From contig QXJR01000003.1 of assembly GCA_020975725.1 (NCBI GenBank), positions 372,001 through 436,000 of the forward strand: a DNA stretch of 64,000 nucleotides, read 5' to 3'. The notes under the pieces are model-generated. The model saw only the letters and a program-made list of their open reading frames with translations. It was not told where the DNA came from and did not search any database. The translations under genes and the position numbers were made by a program. The stretch is from Picocystis sp. L7. Lineage: Eukaryota > Chlorophyta > Picocystophyceae > Picocystales > Picocystaceae. Shown here piece by piece: positions 10,680 to 21,995 of this stretch (position 1 is its first letter; the number at the start of each line of letters is the position of its first letter).

Positions 10680-13600
10680 TGGAGATGTTGACGGTTGTGT
10701 GGGTGTAAGAATCTATCCACTCTCTGGTCATTGGTAACTTGTTGGAAGCTACCAGCTCGAACCTGTGCTATCCTTTCTCTGTGTTGCATTTGTATCGCTG
10801 CATCGACCTTCTTGGAGATGTGCAACAGAAATGCTTCGATGTTGCACGGCTTGGAATCGATGAATAGGATGGATAAAGGGATGCAGTCCGTGTCCTTGTT
10901 TTTGGAGCTTATGTCTGAATGTGTATGATAGCCATCGTCGTAAACAACATTTCTTCGTACGTTTTGGTGGCAGTGTACTTTTGAATTGCATGTGTTTTCT
11001 AGCTTGCCATCTTGTTGTTTCGTCGCTCATGGCGCGTGGATGACTGCTGCACACATTTTGGAGTCAAATATTTCAATGCCGTTTCATCATTGTGGACAGT
11101 GAACAGACGTCCAAACAACAGATGTTGCCAATGCACTAAAGCGTAGACAATCGCGCAGGTTTGGCGCTCGGCGGCGTGGTTACTGCGCTGAGCGGAATCG
11201 AACTTGCGACTCCAGTGATTGATGGGTCGCCGCTCAACTGGGGCGACTTCCTGTTGTAGTACAGTCTCCTCGCCATTATTTGATGCGCCGGCATCAATTC
11301 AACTGGGGAGATCTTCATCAAATAGTACCAGTGCTGAGGCATTGAAAAGACTTGTCACCAGCTCCTCAACAGCTTCATCGTGTTGTTTTATCCTTTTGCG
11401 CAGGAAGTCGCGAGCATTTGTCTTCTTGTTCAATTCTGTAACTACTGCTGCGACGCCTGAGTAGTGCGGCACAACTATAAGCTCGCTCAAAGAGAGGCCT
11501 AGCAAAGCCATGTTTTCTTTCCGTATCCTTGGCTTGGGAAAGTGTTGAACCTTGTTGAGTGTGGTAGGCGAGCAACGAAGCTCCTGGTTGTTCGATCCCG
11601 AGCCTAACCCAGCCCAAAGGTGTACAAGGAAAACGACGCATCGACACTTTCAGCGCACATGTGTAATTCTACACGTCTAGAAGAAAACTTCTAGGTAGTG
11701 GAATTGGAATTATTTACTGCTTCGGTGAACCAGGACCTCATCCACGTAGACAGTAGCAAGTGGAAGGTGGCCAGAGATCCTATTCCTCTTCCTTTGGAAT
11801 GTTGCAAGTGCGTTGGCGATTCCCGTGGACACAACTGTTCATGTGCAACTACCGAAGGGGTCAACTCCACTATTCTACGACTATGTTTAAGAATTATGGG
11901 CAAGTGGTGGAACCCATCCAATACCTCCGTTGTAGAGAATTAGTCAGATCCACCGTAACCGTACCGAAAATCATTGATGCTTGGCAGGGGTATCAATCAT
12001 TGATCGCAAGGTTGCCCAAATCGGGATAATCGAACACCACAAACCAAACCCCGTCTTTGGGAACGATGACGACTGGTGCCCCAGGGCAGAGCTAGCATAC
12101 ACATCCTTGTTTCTTGCATTCATATACTTTGCCAAGAGTTTCCATGACTCTTCCCGTTCCAAAGATGAGAGTCGGAAGTATTACGCAAGCTACGGCAAAC
12201 TTCGAGGTTCCACGGGGATCCTAGATTTTTCATCAGCAACCCGTTCATGCAAGGTTGCGTAGGAGGCTTGAAGTAGTCCTTGTACTTTTCAAGTAACCCT
12301 TCCAGTCTCTATTGATCCCTTTCGGACAACGCTGCTAGTGCACTCAATTGGCACCGCTTTTACGAAAGTTCCTACCCCTTAGCTTCCGGCTCCCGACGTC
12401 AATCTTGTGATTTTACTATGAGATACAAGCCGTCTGGTATGCGCATGGCTTGCCTGATTTCGACGGGAAGGAGAGTCAAGTCAAGTCATCGTGCCTAGAT
12501 GAAGTTGCCAAGTCCTTGAAGTATGTGGCGACGTGAGGTGTGATCCTCTAGGCCATCATTTTTTGTGCCAATTGAGCACCCATGTATATGCTTTGAGAAT
12601 CACTTCCGGGAATGCACTCAATCTCTTACACTTGTGAAACGCCGAACTCATGACATACATGCAAGCTATCCATACTTTTCTAGAGGCTTTCGAATGGTGG
12701 CTTGTCGGTCTTGTTGCCGTTGTAGCTCCAAGTTCCACATAATCATCCGAGATTTTGCGTGAGGTACCATCATTGTCGGCTGTTTGATGCTTTTTAACAA
12801 CGGGGCATATCAAATGAAAAGCTGGGAAGAGTGTCAAAATAGTCTCGATTGTTAACTAATAATGGTCTTCGACCAAACAAGCATCGTGTGGAGAGGGATT
12901 TTTTCTTGGGGTAAGGTCATTGGTTGCTTGCAAGGGTCGAATTTGACCACGAGAGAGATTATGAACGGCCTACATATGTAAAGCGTGTAAGTCCATTCAA
13001 GTGGAGCCTCGATCCTCCAAAGGGTATTGCTCAAGGTTTGTGAGAGCATTTGATAACGCTCTCGGGTCCACGCGGCTTGTCCCCATCAATCGCTCGAGGG
13101 TTTTCACTTTTCTGTTCCGAACCCTGGAGGGATCCCCAACCCTTGATGTTACATCCCTACTTGTAATAGGCATTGCACACTACCAACTCAACACATCGCT
13201 TGAAGAGCTCGATAGGTAGCTTGGTATTTAGCGCATTTGTCTGCAAGTCTTCTTGGAGGGCGTGTATGATTTTCATGTCCTCCTCCAAGTCGTGGAACTG
13301 TTTCGACAAACGCTGTTGCTAGAGTAAGGGTTGGCCTTGAGGGCTACTCACCAGAGTGGCATTGAGCACCCTTGACACGAAGTTGCTTAGGACTTGTTCG
13401 CTTGCGTTGGGTGACGAGGTATGTTTTGCTCGATCTCTACTATTGCTCCAACCAACGCCCATGGAATAAAGTCGGCAACCTTTTAGAGACCAACTAGCAA
13501 CTCATGCTTCTCGCGGAGTTGCGACTTCAACTTCTTAGATAACCCTACACCCAATCGGGGTGCAAGCTCCTTGCCCGATATGCGTTACATTGTTGGATCA

Positions 13601-16600
13601 TTCCCCTTGCGAATCACGATTAAAAGCGATAGCAATCTATTAAGTACAACACGGCGTTTGTGAAGACGTTGCCAATTCAAACAATTTCGGGTCACCCAGA
13701 GGACGACACGTTGAGGAGAAAGGCAGGGCCATTCTAAAGCGTCAGCCACGTGGGACGACTTCCACTGCCTTGATCGAGGCTTGGCACTACTTGCAAGTCG
13801 CGGCAAGCTCGTGCTTGGAGGAGGGACATTGTTGAGATGATGCCTTGTCGAAAATCTACGTTCAATTCATGTGAGGGGTCCTCCAAAAAGCCCAAAGCAA
13901 GCGGTGTTTCATGTGGATCTCTTATCTTGAAAGGGCGCCTAGATGCCTCGTGCCCTTGTTGCCCTGTTTGGACGGTTGTACGACATGCATGCACGTGACC
14001 TAGACGTCGAGATTCCTCCCCAACGATCAAACTTGGGAAATTTGCGTGGATTTGTTCGAAAATGCATCAACGGTGTAGTCGTTCACATCCTCTCCTTGCT
14101 CCATTATAATATTGTCGAAGGCTTTGGTAAGGTGGTTCAATTGAGATTGCGACAATTCTTGTAAATGCCTTCCAACTTGTCCCAAACTTGCTTTGTTGTC
14201 TTGCAATGCTTGAGAACGCCTTGGTGCCGGCTTGACACCCTAATGAGTATCCGGGACCGGGCTCTCCGGACCGTTTTGGCCATTACTTGGCTTTCTGTGG
14301 TTAGGTTACCGTTTTCACCCATTGCATAGGATGGTTCGACCTCCACGCATTCATAGAGATCCCAAATCTTAAGGCAATGCATCATCTTGAATGACCATGA
14401 TGGGCAATTGGTGGGATTGAGTTGTGGCACTTACTTTGTATCGAGGTTTTCAACGGTGGATTCGGCAGCCATTACCTCTCTCTTTTCGTCTTTTTTTCTT
14501 TTTTTGAGGATGTCCCTAAACTAGATGAACGGTTCGAACCGAATGGATTTAGCCAACAAATCCATTGGACGAGCGATTTCATGGCAGGAGCTTCTTGAGT
14601 ATGAGCAGATATATAAACTCATGCATTTGAAGTATCAAATGTCGCATGAGTGCGACACAAGGTGAGCATGGTGTAAACTGTTCTTTTCGGAGCCGTCGTC
14701 TCTCCATAAAGGTTTGAGTTTCCTCTTTATTGGACAAGAAACTCCCCCAGAGGGTTCCATGGACCAAGGTTTCTCAAAAGAATTCGGCCCCTTTTTGCCG
14801 GGGTCTTCACGGTTTGTCCACGATTGAGCCTCGAAACAACGGGGATCGCTCCGAGGCTATCTTGCCGTTGGTGTTCGTGGCAGTCCTTGGCATCCCATGC
14901 CGAGTATGAGATAAAGGGTTGTTCATCAACAACCTCCCCAAATCGACAAATCGCGCCCGCCTAGTTGGGCAGGTGAACTATTCTTACAACAGCTACTTCA
15001 TCTAGCGATTCATTTCAAGCTCCGAGCCCGCTCGCTCTAAGCCAGTGTTTTACACCGCGGTCGTAGAACGCCGCGCCCCATCAAGGGGGGGGGGCTACTC
15101 TATGCGACCTAAGAATGCGGACTGCTGTCACATCCTTGCAAATACGACTTGTGAGGGCTCGCCGGACACTTTTAGAATGGGTCGCATCGTTAAGAGATGC
15201 CCAAGAGTGCACTACAGATAGAATCACTTATGCGCAACTGTCAAGGGCAATTTGCTTCCTAGATTTCCATGGCGAGTTCCACTCCGCGTCTGAGCGTTTG
15301 AAGGGCCATTGCGGCTTCCACCGGTTCCTTGGCTCTTTTCATCTTTACCCAACAAGAAACTTCCTTGCACTACCAAGGCAATGCACAGGTATCTTCCGAC
15401 TAGTAATTGAAGGGGTGGCCATACTAATTCCTTTGATGGTCCTTGACTTGCACGAGGCATTGAAGATGTTGCTAGATTTAGGGGAACGTATTTTGTTACT
15501 TCCTCGGGAGTTAATCGATGGTTCGTTAACTCCTCTTCCGGCTCCTTTATCTATTCCTTGAACGTCTCTATTGGGGTCGATTCGTCCAGTGATGCTTTGG
15601 CCATCACAGCTGATGGGTTCATAAACTCTGCTATGGTTAGTGCATGGTGCCGCGTGGCACTTGGCCGTTCAACACTCCAAGTCGATGGCATTCAACTTGT
15701 GAGAAAACAAGGGCGTGAAGTTCAATGGATTGGAATATCGAAGCGTGCTTGGAAGCAAAGATGAGAAAAATTCCTTTGTAAATAAAAGGTCAATTGAGAG
15801 GTCCTAGGGAGGCCTCGCGTGGGGCGGGGTCTTACGAGGCCTTATCCGACCCGATTGTCGGCTCGCCATGATCTCTTAGCGATTACAATGCACCATCTAG
15901 CGAGGGAGCACGGGCGATCCGAGTGTTCAAGATGACTGGGGCATTCCTGAACATCCGATTCCTAATGAGGGTTGACTTTTGAAGATTTTGTCCCTCGAGT
16001 GGAGAACCCGATCATGTGGGGGCCACCAACGAGCAAATTGGTCCCCCACGTCTAGTGCCTTGGATCGGTGTTGAGCCAAGCATCGCTTGAGGGAAACCTT
16101 GCCCCGGCCTCTCTTATTCATGTGGGTAGTACTATTGCGATCAAAATCGCAACGGTACCTTATTGTAAGGGAACGCCCCCATCCCAACCATCCAATATGT
16201 TGCGTCCTAGGGGTTTTGCGGACGGGGTTCACTTGCTCAAAGAGCAAACGGCGCTTCTAGTGGGTTGTTGAGCACGTCGGAGAGGCGGAGGAGGGAGTCT
16301 AGGCGTCGAATAGGACAAGTGATAAGTGAAAATCAAAGCAAAGAGGGACCATCGGTCTACCTCTCTCTCACAACCACTTATTCGCGGTTGGAGTTCGGGG
16401 CAGTTGAGGAGACAAGGCAGCCCACGTGGTGATGAAAGTTGCATCCGACCGTCCATATAAATCTCAATGGGGCGACCTTGAGCTGTCAGTTGTATTGGGA
16501 CCGTCAAGTCCCCCTTGTCCTACCTTCTAGATGTACACAAAGTCTGTTAAGGTCATACAGATCGAACTGTTTCAATGAGGGGGACCTCTTATCCCTTACT

Positions 16601-17021
16601 AAGAACTGACCTTAGTCGGGGTGGATTTCTTCAGTCGCAGTCCGTAGCGGGTTCAAAGTTCCAACCCTGAACCTGTATCGATTGTGTGGTGAGAAGGGGC
16701 CCATTAAGGGTCCTGTATAGTCCAAGTCTCGGGGGCCTCGTCCTGGAGATCACAGTCTCGTAGGGCCCCAAGCACGTTAACAATCGAAGCAAGCAATTCC
16801 GAGACGTGGGCCCTAAATAGGGCAACCCAATCAATAAGGGTTGATAGAAGCTTCTCGAAAGGGGGTCTTGGAATATGATTCCCTTACAGCGTGTGCTTGC
16901 TTTGACAACTCTTGTTTCTGGGTCGCAAACAAATTCCTCATGGGAGAAATCGGCCTCCTACTGTACAACGAGGGTCCACGGACTCAACAAGCATTGTCTT
17001 TATTTCACCCAACCAATGCAA
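10680..17021. other. 6.3 kb gene-poor island with transposon remains
   Basis: No intact host gene is recognised. The island looks less GC-rich than its flanks and has many short frames on both strands. The one piece I can place is a Ty1/Copia gag fossil on the minus strand (separate entry). Two overlapping minus frames at 11136-11511 read like a protein fragment (for example RKRIKQHDEAVEELV) but match no family known to me. A G run lies near 15087. Most of the rest is probably eroded transposon sequence; this is inference from texture and context. Confidence 0.5.
13585..14430 (-). mobile_element. LTR retrotransposon fossil, Ty1/Copia family, gag part
   Basis: The frame at 14430-14137 matches the N-terminal gag (UBN2-like) of Copia elements: the opening LNPTNCPSWSFKM, the central block KTVRRARSRILIRVS, and the helix ending KTTKQVWDKLEGIYK are in the family's order and spacing. 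Weaker gag-like sequence continues to about 13585 on the same strand. No integrase, reverse transcriptase or RNase H could be identified, and no long terminal repeats were found by eye, so the ends are unknown. The copy is fragmentary and broken several times, so it is probably old. Confidence 0.6.
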
Positions 17022-18260
17022 CTACCGAAACGATTTTTGAAGAAGTTTGGTGGCCAACTCTACCACCACACTATCCTTGCCCCCTCGCACCCATTCCTCA
17101 AGTCGCTTTTGTAATTGGCTAATCTTTGCATTCTCATTTGGCAACAACTTCACAGGCAACCGCAGAACCGCCTCACAACATAGGACAAAAGCTTTGTACC
17201 CATTTGGTTGATCCATTGCATCTACCAATGCAAATGCCCATTCCCCCAAGATCGTAGGAATCATGGAGCTCGCTACTATTAACTTCACTTCTCGTTCTTC
17301 GATTTCCCTCACCATCCCTGCAATTTTCCAAACACTCGACAAGAAGAAGGGAGCGTCATCATCTTGTAGACGATCGTGCAACTTGGACGCCCAACGTGGC
17401 AATGCAATCATTGCCTCGTCCAAATTCTCCCTCGTTGGTTCTTTTGCAATTTTTTCAAGCCATGATGCCACTTTCCTTTGCAATCTCTTTACCTCCATCG
17501 CAGAAGTGGAAGGGGCACTACTCGTCCTATCTCTCCCATCTGAATAGGGTTCTTCTGCTTCGGTTTTATTCGGCAAGCTGGGTTGCATCGGATCACCCTT
17601 GCAAGTTTGTGTGTCGTCAATTGCCGTGGGTTGGGCTCCCGCTCCACCAACATTTTCACCTCCGTCCCCTTTATCCGAGAGATCTTGAACTGAATGTGCG
17701 CCCTCCCCCTTTGGATGCTTCCCTCCACTCAAAGTATGCAACCGGCCCTCGTTTTGCAACTGACGAGTCTTCTCCAACAAACCATTGACCACCCTTTGGC
17801 TTTTAGAGTTGTAGTCTTTGTCGGTCAACCAATGCAATGCATGCCGTCCTTGTTCTTTGGAGTACACACGTTTGCAAAAGAAACCGGGAACCCGCCTCAT
17901 GCCCTCCTTCTCAAACTCTTGATGCCGTGGAATGCAATAAACAACGATGGTTTGGAGCACTGCATCAAGAGACAAGATGTCTTCGTGGAAGGAATAAAAC
18001 AGCTCTGCAACATGAGTGGCAGGGAAAGGTGCGCAATCCAGGTCTTCATCGTGCACATCTTGCAAAGGCCGATATAGCCAATGGACCTTCACGGTATCGG
18101 ATGTACCCTTGCCACTTCGTTGTTTCTTGCTAGAGTATATTTGCAACACGTGTGCCATTTCTGGCCTCTTTGCCCCCTCCATCTGCACGTATACAAAGTC
18201 TTGAGGGTGCAGCAGGATCCCGCTGCGCGTCTTGACCGACTTCAACGTCCGGGTGGCCAT
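17022..18260 (-). CDS. BAH-domain chromatin protein with TFIIS-N-like helical region
   Basis: BAH domains read histone tails or nucleosomes in silencing and replication proteins. In this 412-residue product, about residues 15-150 fit a BAH domain: HPQDFVYVQ at the start, VHWLYRP in the middle, HEDILSLDAVL, the FFCKRVY strand and WLTDKDYN at the end. After a glycine- and glutamate-rich linker, residues 270-410 form an alpha-helical region (RKVASWLEKIAKEP) like a TFIIS N-terminal domain. BAH plus TFIIS-N recalls plant SUO-type proteins, but I do not claim orthology. The frame begins upstream with a GTG at 18305; the first ATG is at 18260. It lies at the edge of the transposon-rich island and appears less GC-biased than neighbouring genes. 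No intron needed. Confidence 0.75.
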   Translation of the reverse strand: MATRTLKSVKTRSGILLHPQDFVYVQMEGAKRPEMAHVLQIYSSKKQRSGKGTSDTVKVHWLYRPLQDVHDEDLDCAPFPATHVAELFYSFHEDILSLDAVLQTIVVYCIPRHQEFEKEGMRRVPGFFCKRVYSKEQGRHALHWLTDKDYNSKSQRVVNGLLEKTRQLQNEGRLHTLSGGKHPKGEGAHSVQDLSDKGDGGENVGGAGAQPTAIDDTQTCKGDPMQPSLPNKTEAEEPYSDGRDRTSSAPSTSAMEVKRLQRKVASWLEKIAKEPTRENLDEAMIALPRWASKLHDRLQDDDAPFFLSSVWKIAGMVREIEEREVKLIVASSMIPTILGEWAFALVDAMDQPNGYKAFVLCCEAVLRLPVKLLPNENAKISQLQKRLEEWVRGGKDSVVVELATKLLQKSFR

Positions 18261-19626
18261 GCCCGGATCGACCTCGTTCCCTAGGGTTTTCGATTTCCCG
18301 TTCACCCGAGCTACCCCCCCCCTTCTATCTCCCCTTCACCCTGGTGGTCCCCTGCTTCGGTTCTTCCCGGGTACCGCCGTCTGGCTCCCGGTGGGACGAA
18401 AGCCGACTCCTGCCCAGCAGGCACTGCTTGCGACGAGCAAGTTCTGGTACGGCGGACCAGCAACGTCTTCACCTCCGGTCGCGTCTTTCGTCTTCGATTG
18501 CGTCCGACCCACCTCTTCGTCGCGCGCGGGCGAGGTTCCGCCTCGGCGCGGGATCAGAGGGAAGGTTCCACCGCGGATCCCTCCAAAGAGGCGTGTTTCG
18601 TTGGAGGGTGTCCAACCCACGATGTGAAAACTGAACCCGGGGTGGGAGAAGACATCGAGCCTGGATGAACCGATCCCCAAGGGACGGTCCAGGGACCCAT
18701 CCCAATCCACACCACGACCTGCGCTTGTTGGACGATGTTGGGGGACAACGGTATGATGCGACAGGCGACGATCCTCAACGAAGGAAGGCGATGATGCCGC
18801 AGGGGACGAGAGCGCAGGGCTCCCGTTGGATACAACCACCGACGCAGGTCCGAAAAATCATTCCAAGGGACTGCCCGCAGAATCTGCCCACGGGAACAAC
18901 ACACCGTGGCCATCCTAGGGGAGTACAGCGATGAAACCCGGCCCTGGTCCCGCAAGAACCGCGAGCTGCTTCGGCGGCTTCTTCTAGAGGCGCGATGGGA
19001 TGTCCATTTGTCCAGCATGTGTGAAAGGATCCAAGACAGGTGCGTTACATGCATGGTGCGATGCACCCACACTGGATCCCTCGTTGGACAGCGCCCTGGC
19101 TGCCAAACGATGGACGGGGGCGCTCCAGAGACCGTGAATATCCCATTGGTCCATGGTGTCGTACCAGTTGCATTCCCACTTCTTGGAGAATGCGTGATGA
19201 CAAACATCCATCCCTTGCGTGGCAATCACGGGTGGTGAGGAGACCCGGCCCTAGCCTGGATGGAGGTGTACTATCCGTGGTGTGTATTCGGTGGGCCAAA
19301 TCCTTCACTGCAGGGAGTGCAAGGATATAAATATAAATTGTACCATGGAGTGCAAGGGTGCCAGATAGTGTGGAGGTCCTCGAAGCTCTCCTCAGTTGTT
19401 TGAATGCCTTAGCGACTTGACCTCGGATGGCTGCAACATGCTTTAGGACAAATATAGCGCCCGCGGATGGCAACACTGTGGAGACCGCAGACTCCATTGA
19501 TCGTGCAGCTCTCTGTCCAGCACCCCCCGGGCAGTTGCAACTACCATCTGATTGTGCTGCAGCACCGGGTCAATGTTCCCCTGCATTGGATGGTGCCAAT
19601 GCGATTGCTTTCTTCTGTTCGTGCAG
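18261..19626. other. 1.37 kb between two same-strand genes, no gene seen
   Basis: The open frames (minus 18336-18839 and 18554-19225) overlap each other, have mixed composition and match nothing. I found no CTGAC-containing intron signal on either strand and no RNA gene. The part nearest 18261 presumably holds the BAH gene promoter, and it contains a run of nine C near 18313. Confidence 0.4.
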
Positions 19627-20751
19627 TCACCCGGCCGTGGGAATTGGACAGATCATTTGCGCTCCTGCCTGTCCATGAGGGACACTTTCCTGTGTTCTGG
19701 GGCCGGGGTCCGCCGGCCCGCTTGGTTCCTCCATCACCACCCCAACATACTTACCGGGGTCTTCGTATACGCAAGGAATCCCCTGAGAGCGCCAGAGATA
19801 TTTGTATCTCATGCTCTCATCCCGTACTTCCCTCCAATTGCTGGCATTGGCCGCGGCGATGCATGTATCCGTCTCGATGGCATAATCGGCTTGCCATTCG
19901 CTGTTGATGTTTCGGAGGGTGCATTTCTCTATCACGTTCTGCAGGCAAGTGAACCTGTAGTGATTGATCACAAGCAGCGCATTCGCTATATCAGGTTCGT
20001 GAAACTCGTTCACGAACTTGAAAGGTTCCGTGCGTATGTTTTCCACGCCCGCCACCCCATCCACGTACTTCCCCTCGTAGAGGATCACCCCGTGAATCTT
20101 GAGGCTTTTGAGCCGTTTGGGTCGGAAGACAGGTTTTGTTTCGTCATTGTAGTACAGGTCCTTGTACTTTCGCACTCTCAAGGGCGCGCTGTGCCTCTCG
20201 GAATGATTCCATCGCATGATGTTGTCATGCCTCACATCGTTCACCACCTCCAGCTCCTCGTTGTAGGAAAACATGATCCAGGGCACGTTCACCGCATCGA
20301 CCGATTCGAAGGAATCCTTCAATTCTTGTGCCACTGTTTTGCAGGGGTTCCTCCTAGTGGACAGGAACTCGTCTACGTCCAGGGAAGCGATCCATTCGCA
20401 TCCTTTCATGTGCTGGCTCCGGCTGACTTCGTCCAGCGGTTGCCACTGTGTCCCTGCGGTGTATTCGGAGAGGTTCATGGGGATCACCTGGACGTCGGCG
20501 TCGTGGTTCTGGTAGGGATGTCTGGCGTTGGTATCTTCGATCACGACGATCTTATCGACTCCTTCCCATCGGTGGTGTTGGACGAAGCTCTTCAACAGCT
20601 GGTGTTCGTCTCTCATCCTTGTGATGGCACAGAGGAAGTTCTTCTCCTGCGCCGTCGTTTGTTCGATCCGATGTGCTAGGTCTTCCTCTCCTTGCGTTCC
20701 TCCATTCCATCCACCCAAGAGGAGCAAGATCGTCCATCCCACCTTCTTCAT
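19627..20751 (-). CDS. secretory-pathway glycosyltransferase, GT92/DUF23-like
   Basis: The 374-residue protein starts MKKVGWTILLLLGGWNGGTQG, a clear signal peptide or signal anchor, so it should act in the ER/Golgi lumen or be secreted. Next comes the core typical of GT92 (DUF23) and related GT2-fold enzymes: FLCAITRMRDEHQLLKSFVQHH, a metal-binding WIASLDVDEFL near residue 125, then WIMFSYN and KSLKIHGVI. The family transfers galactose or other hexoses onto glycans; the substrate here cannot be told. Upstream in-frame ATGs exist (to 20832), but the one at 20751 is directly followed by the hydrophobic stretch. No transmembrane segment is seen beyond the signal. No intron. Confidence 0.82.
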   Translation of the reverse strand: MKKVGWTILLLLGGWNGGTQGEEDLAHRIEQTTAQEKNFLCAITRMRDEHQLLKSFVQHHRWEGVDKIVVIEDTNARHPYQNHDADVQVIPMNLSEYTAGTQWQPLDEVSRSQHMKGCEWIASLDVDEFLSTRRNPCKTVAQELKDSFESVDAVNVPWIMFSYNEELEVVNDVRHDNIMRWNHSERHSAPLRVRKYKDLYYNDETKPVFRPKRLKSLKIHGVILYEGKYVDGVAGVENIRTEPFKFVNEFHEPDIANALLVINHYRFTCLQNVIEKCTLRNINSEWQADYAIETDTCIAAANASNWREVRDESMRYKYLWRSQGIPCVYEDPGKYVGVVMEEPSGPADPGPRTQESVPHGQAGAQMICPIPTAG

Positions 20752-21995
20752 AGGTCCGCCTCGCCTTTGTGGGTCCGCCATCCTCCCACCTGTGTGGATC
20801 CCTTCCCCTCCAGGGTCGAGGGCCCATCTCATCCGAGGATGATGTCCTGGGTTCGAAAGGCAATGGGAAAGGGAAAAGGGACGGGTTCAACCCACCCATC
20901 GAACCCGAGACGATCGATCGGATCTCCAACCTGGGGAGCGTTCGTGTCGAAACCGAGGCGAAGCAACCGAGGTGCCACCCAATCCACGCGGTGGCCTTTG
21001 AGCTGTCGGACAACGGCGTCTTAGGAAGCCAGAACGTCGCAAGGTCGTGAGTGGGCCGGTTGTGGCCAACGTTGAACGTAGACAATTGTGCAAGGCCTCC
21101 TTTGCTCTCGCAGAGATGGGCCTTGTTCAAGAAACACACGCTTGCTTGTGTCCCATGCGCGATGCACAACGCGGTCGGAAGGGCAGTTGGAACGTAGCGA
21201 ACGATAAGTTCGAGGGACACAACTCAATTACTCCCGCGGGCACCCTCGTAAGGCGTGAAGCTACGAGCTATGCGCAAGAGGGAGGCCGGCGAAGGTTGGG
21301 GGGTTTGGCGGAGCCGATCGGACGGCATGCCTTGGTTGGGAGGTGGACTTCCGGAAGGGACGTCCATTCCATTCCCTTGATGGGATAGGATGGGAAGGCG
21401 TGGGGTGATGCGGAACGGGCGTACTTGGAGGTTGGAGAAGGGATGGGACGGACGTGTCCACTCGCATTCATACACGCGGAGGAGCGGACAGTCCATCACG
21501 GGTCGCCGATGGAGCTCTCGCGTTCTGTTGACCGTTATTGTTAGAGGGCCGTGACATGGGTGGTTGGTGGGAGGACCCGTCCTTGGGATCCTTGCGACCT
21601 TTTGCGTTCCTCCGGTACGTTGCATGAATTGTCAATGGCACATCCCTTCCACCCCGTCGTTCGGTCTCTCTAGGATGGGAACCACGGCTTGGTTGGTCGT
21701 CCTTCCATCACTTCCATGGGGACACCTTCTCCTCGTGCTTCGGGTGATGGACCCTTACGACGGTCTCCCCTGTCCCTTGTGGCCTGGGAGAGAAGAAACT
21801 CTTTCGTGGGCTGGGGGACCTCCTTCGACCTCCCATACGAGACCGAGGTGGATCGTCATTCCACCGGGACCGTCTTGTGTACTTGTGCTTCGAAAGGCGC
21901 TTTCGCACGCGTGGGATCCAAGGAAAGGAGACGTGGTAGGGGGGAGAGACAGGAGGAAAAGGCAGGGGAAAAGTGGATCGCATCACCAAGGGAAG
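20752..21995. promoter_or_regulatory. 1.24 kb divergent intergenic region
   Basis: It lies between the GT92-like and ARG1-like genes. I see TTCGAAAGG near 20853 and several AAAGGG copies close to the GT92 start, in keeping with the upstream element shared by other genes. Long plus frames cross it but have no family resemblance, and neither strand carries CTGAC. No gene is supported. Confidence 0.4.

Noticed and set aside
11180-11250. tRNA-like sequence on the minus strand (GTTCGATTCC box with an upstream AGTTGAGCGG)
   Set aside because: The T-stem does not pair and no acceptor stem can be drawn. It could be a tRNA-derived repeat head, but one copy without a partner is not enough.
18305-18305. 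GTG at 18305 as the BAH gene start
   Set aside because: The first in-frame ATG is at 18260 and lies just before the domain.
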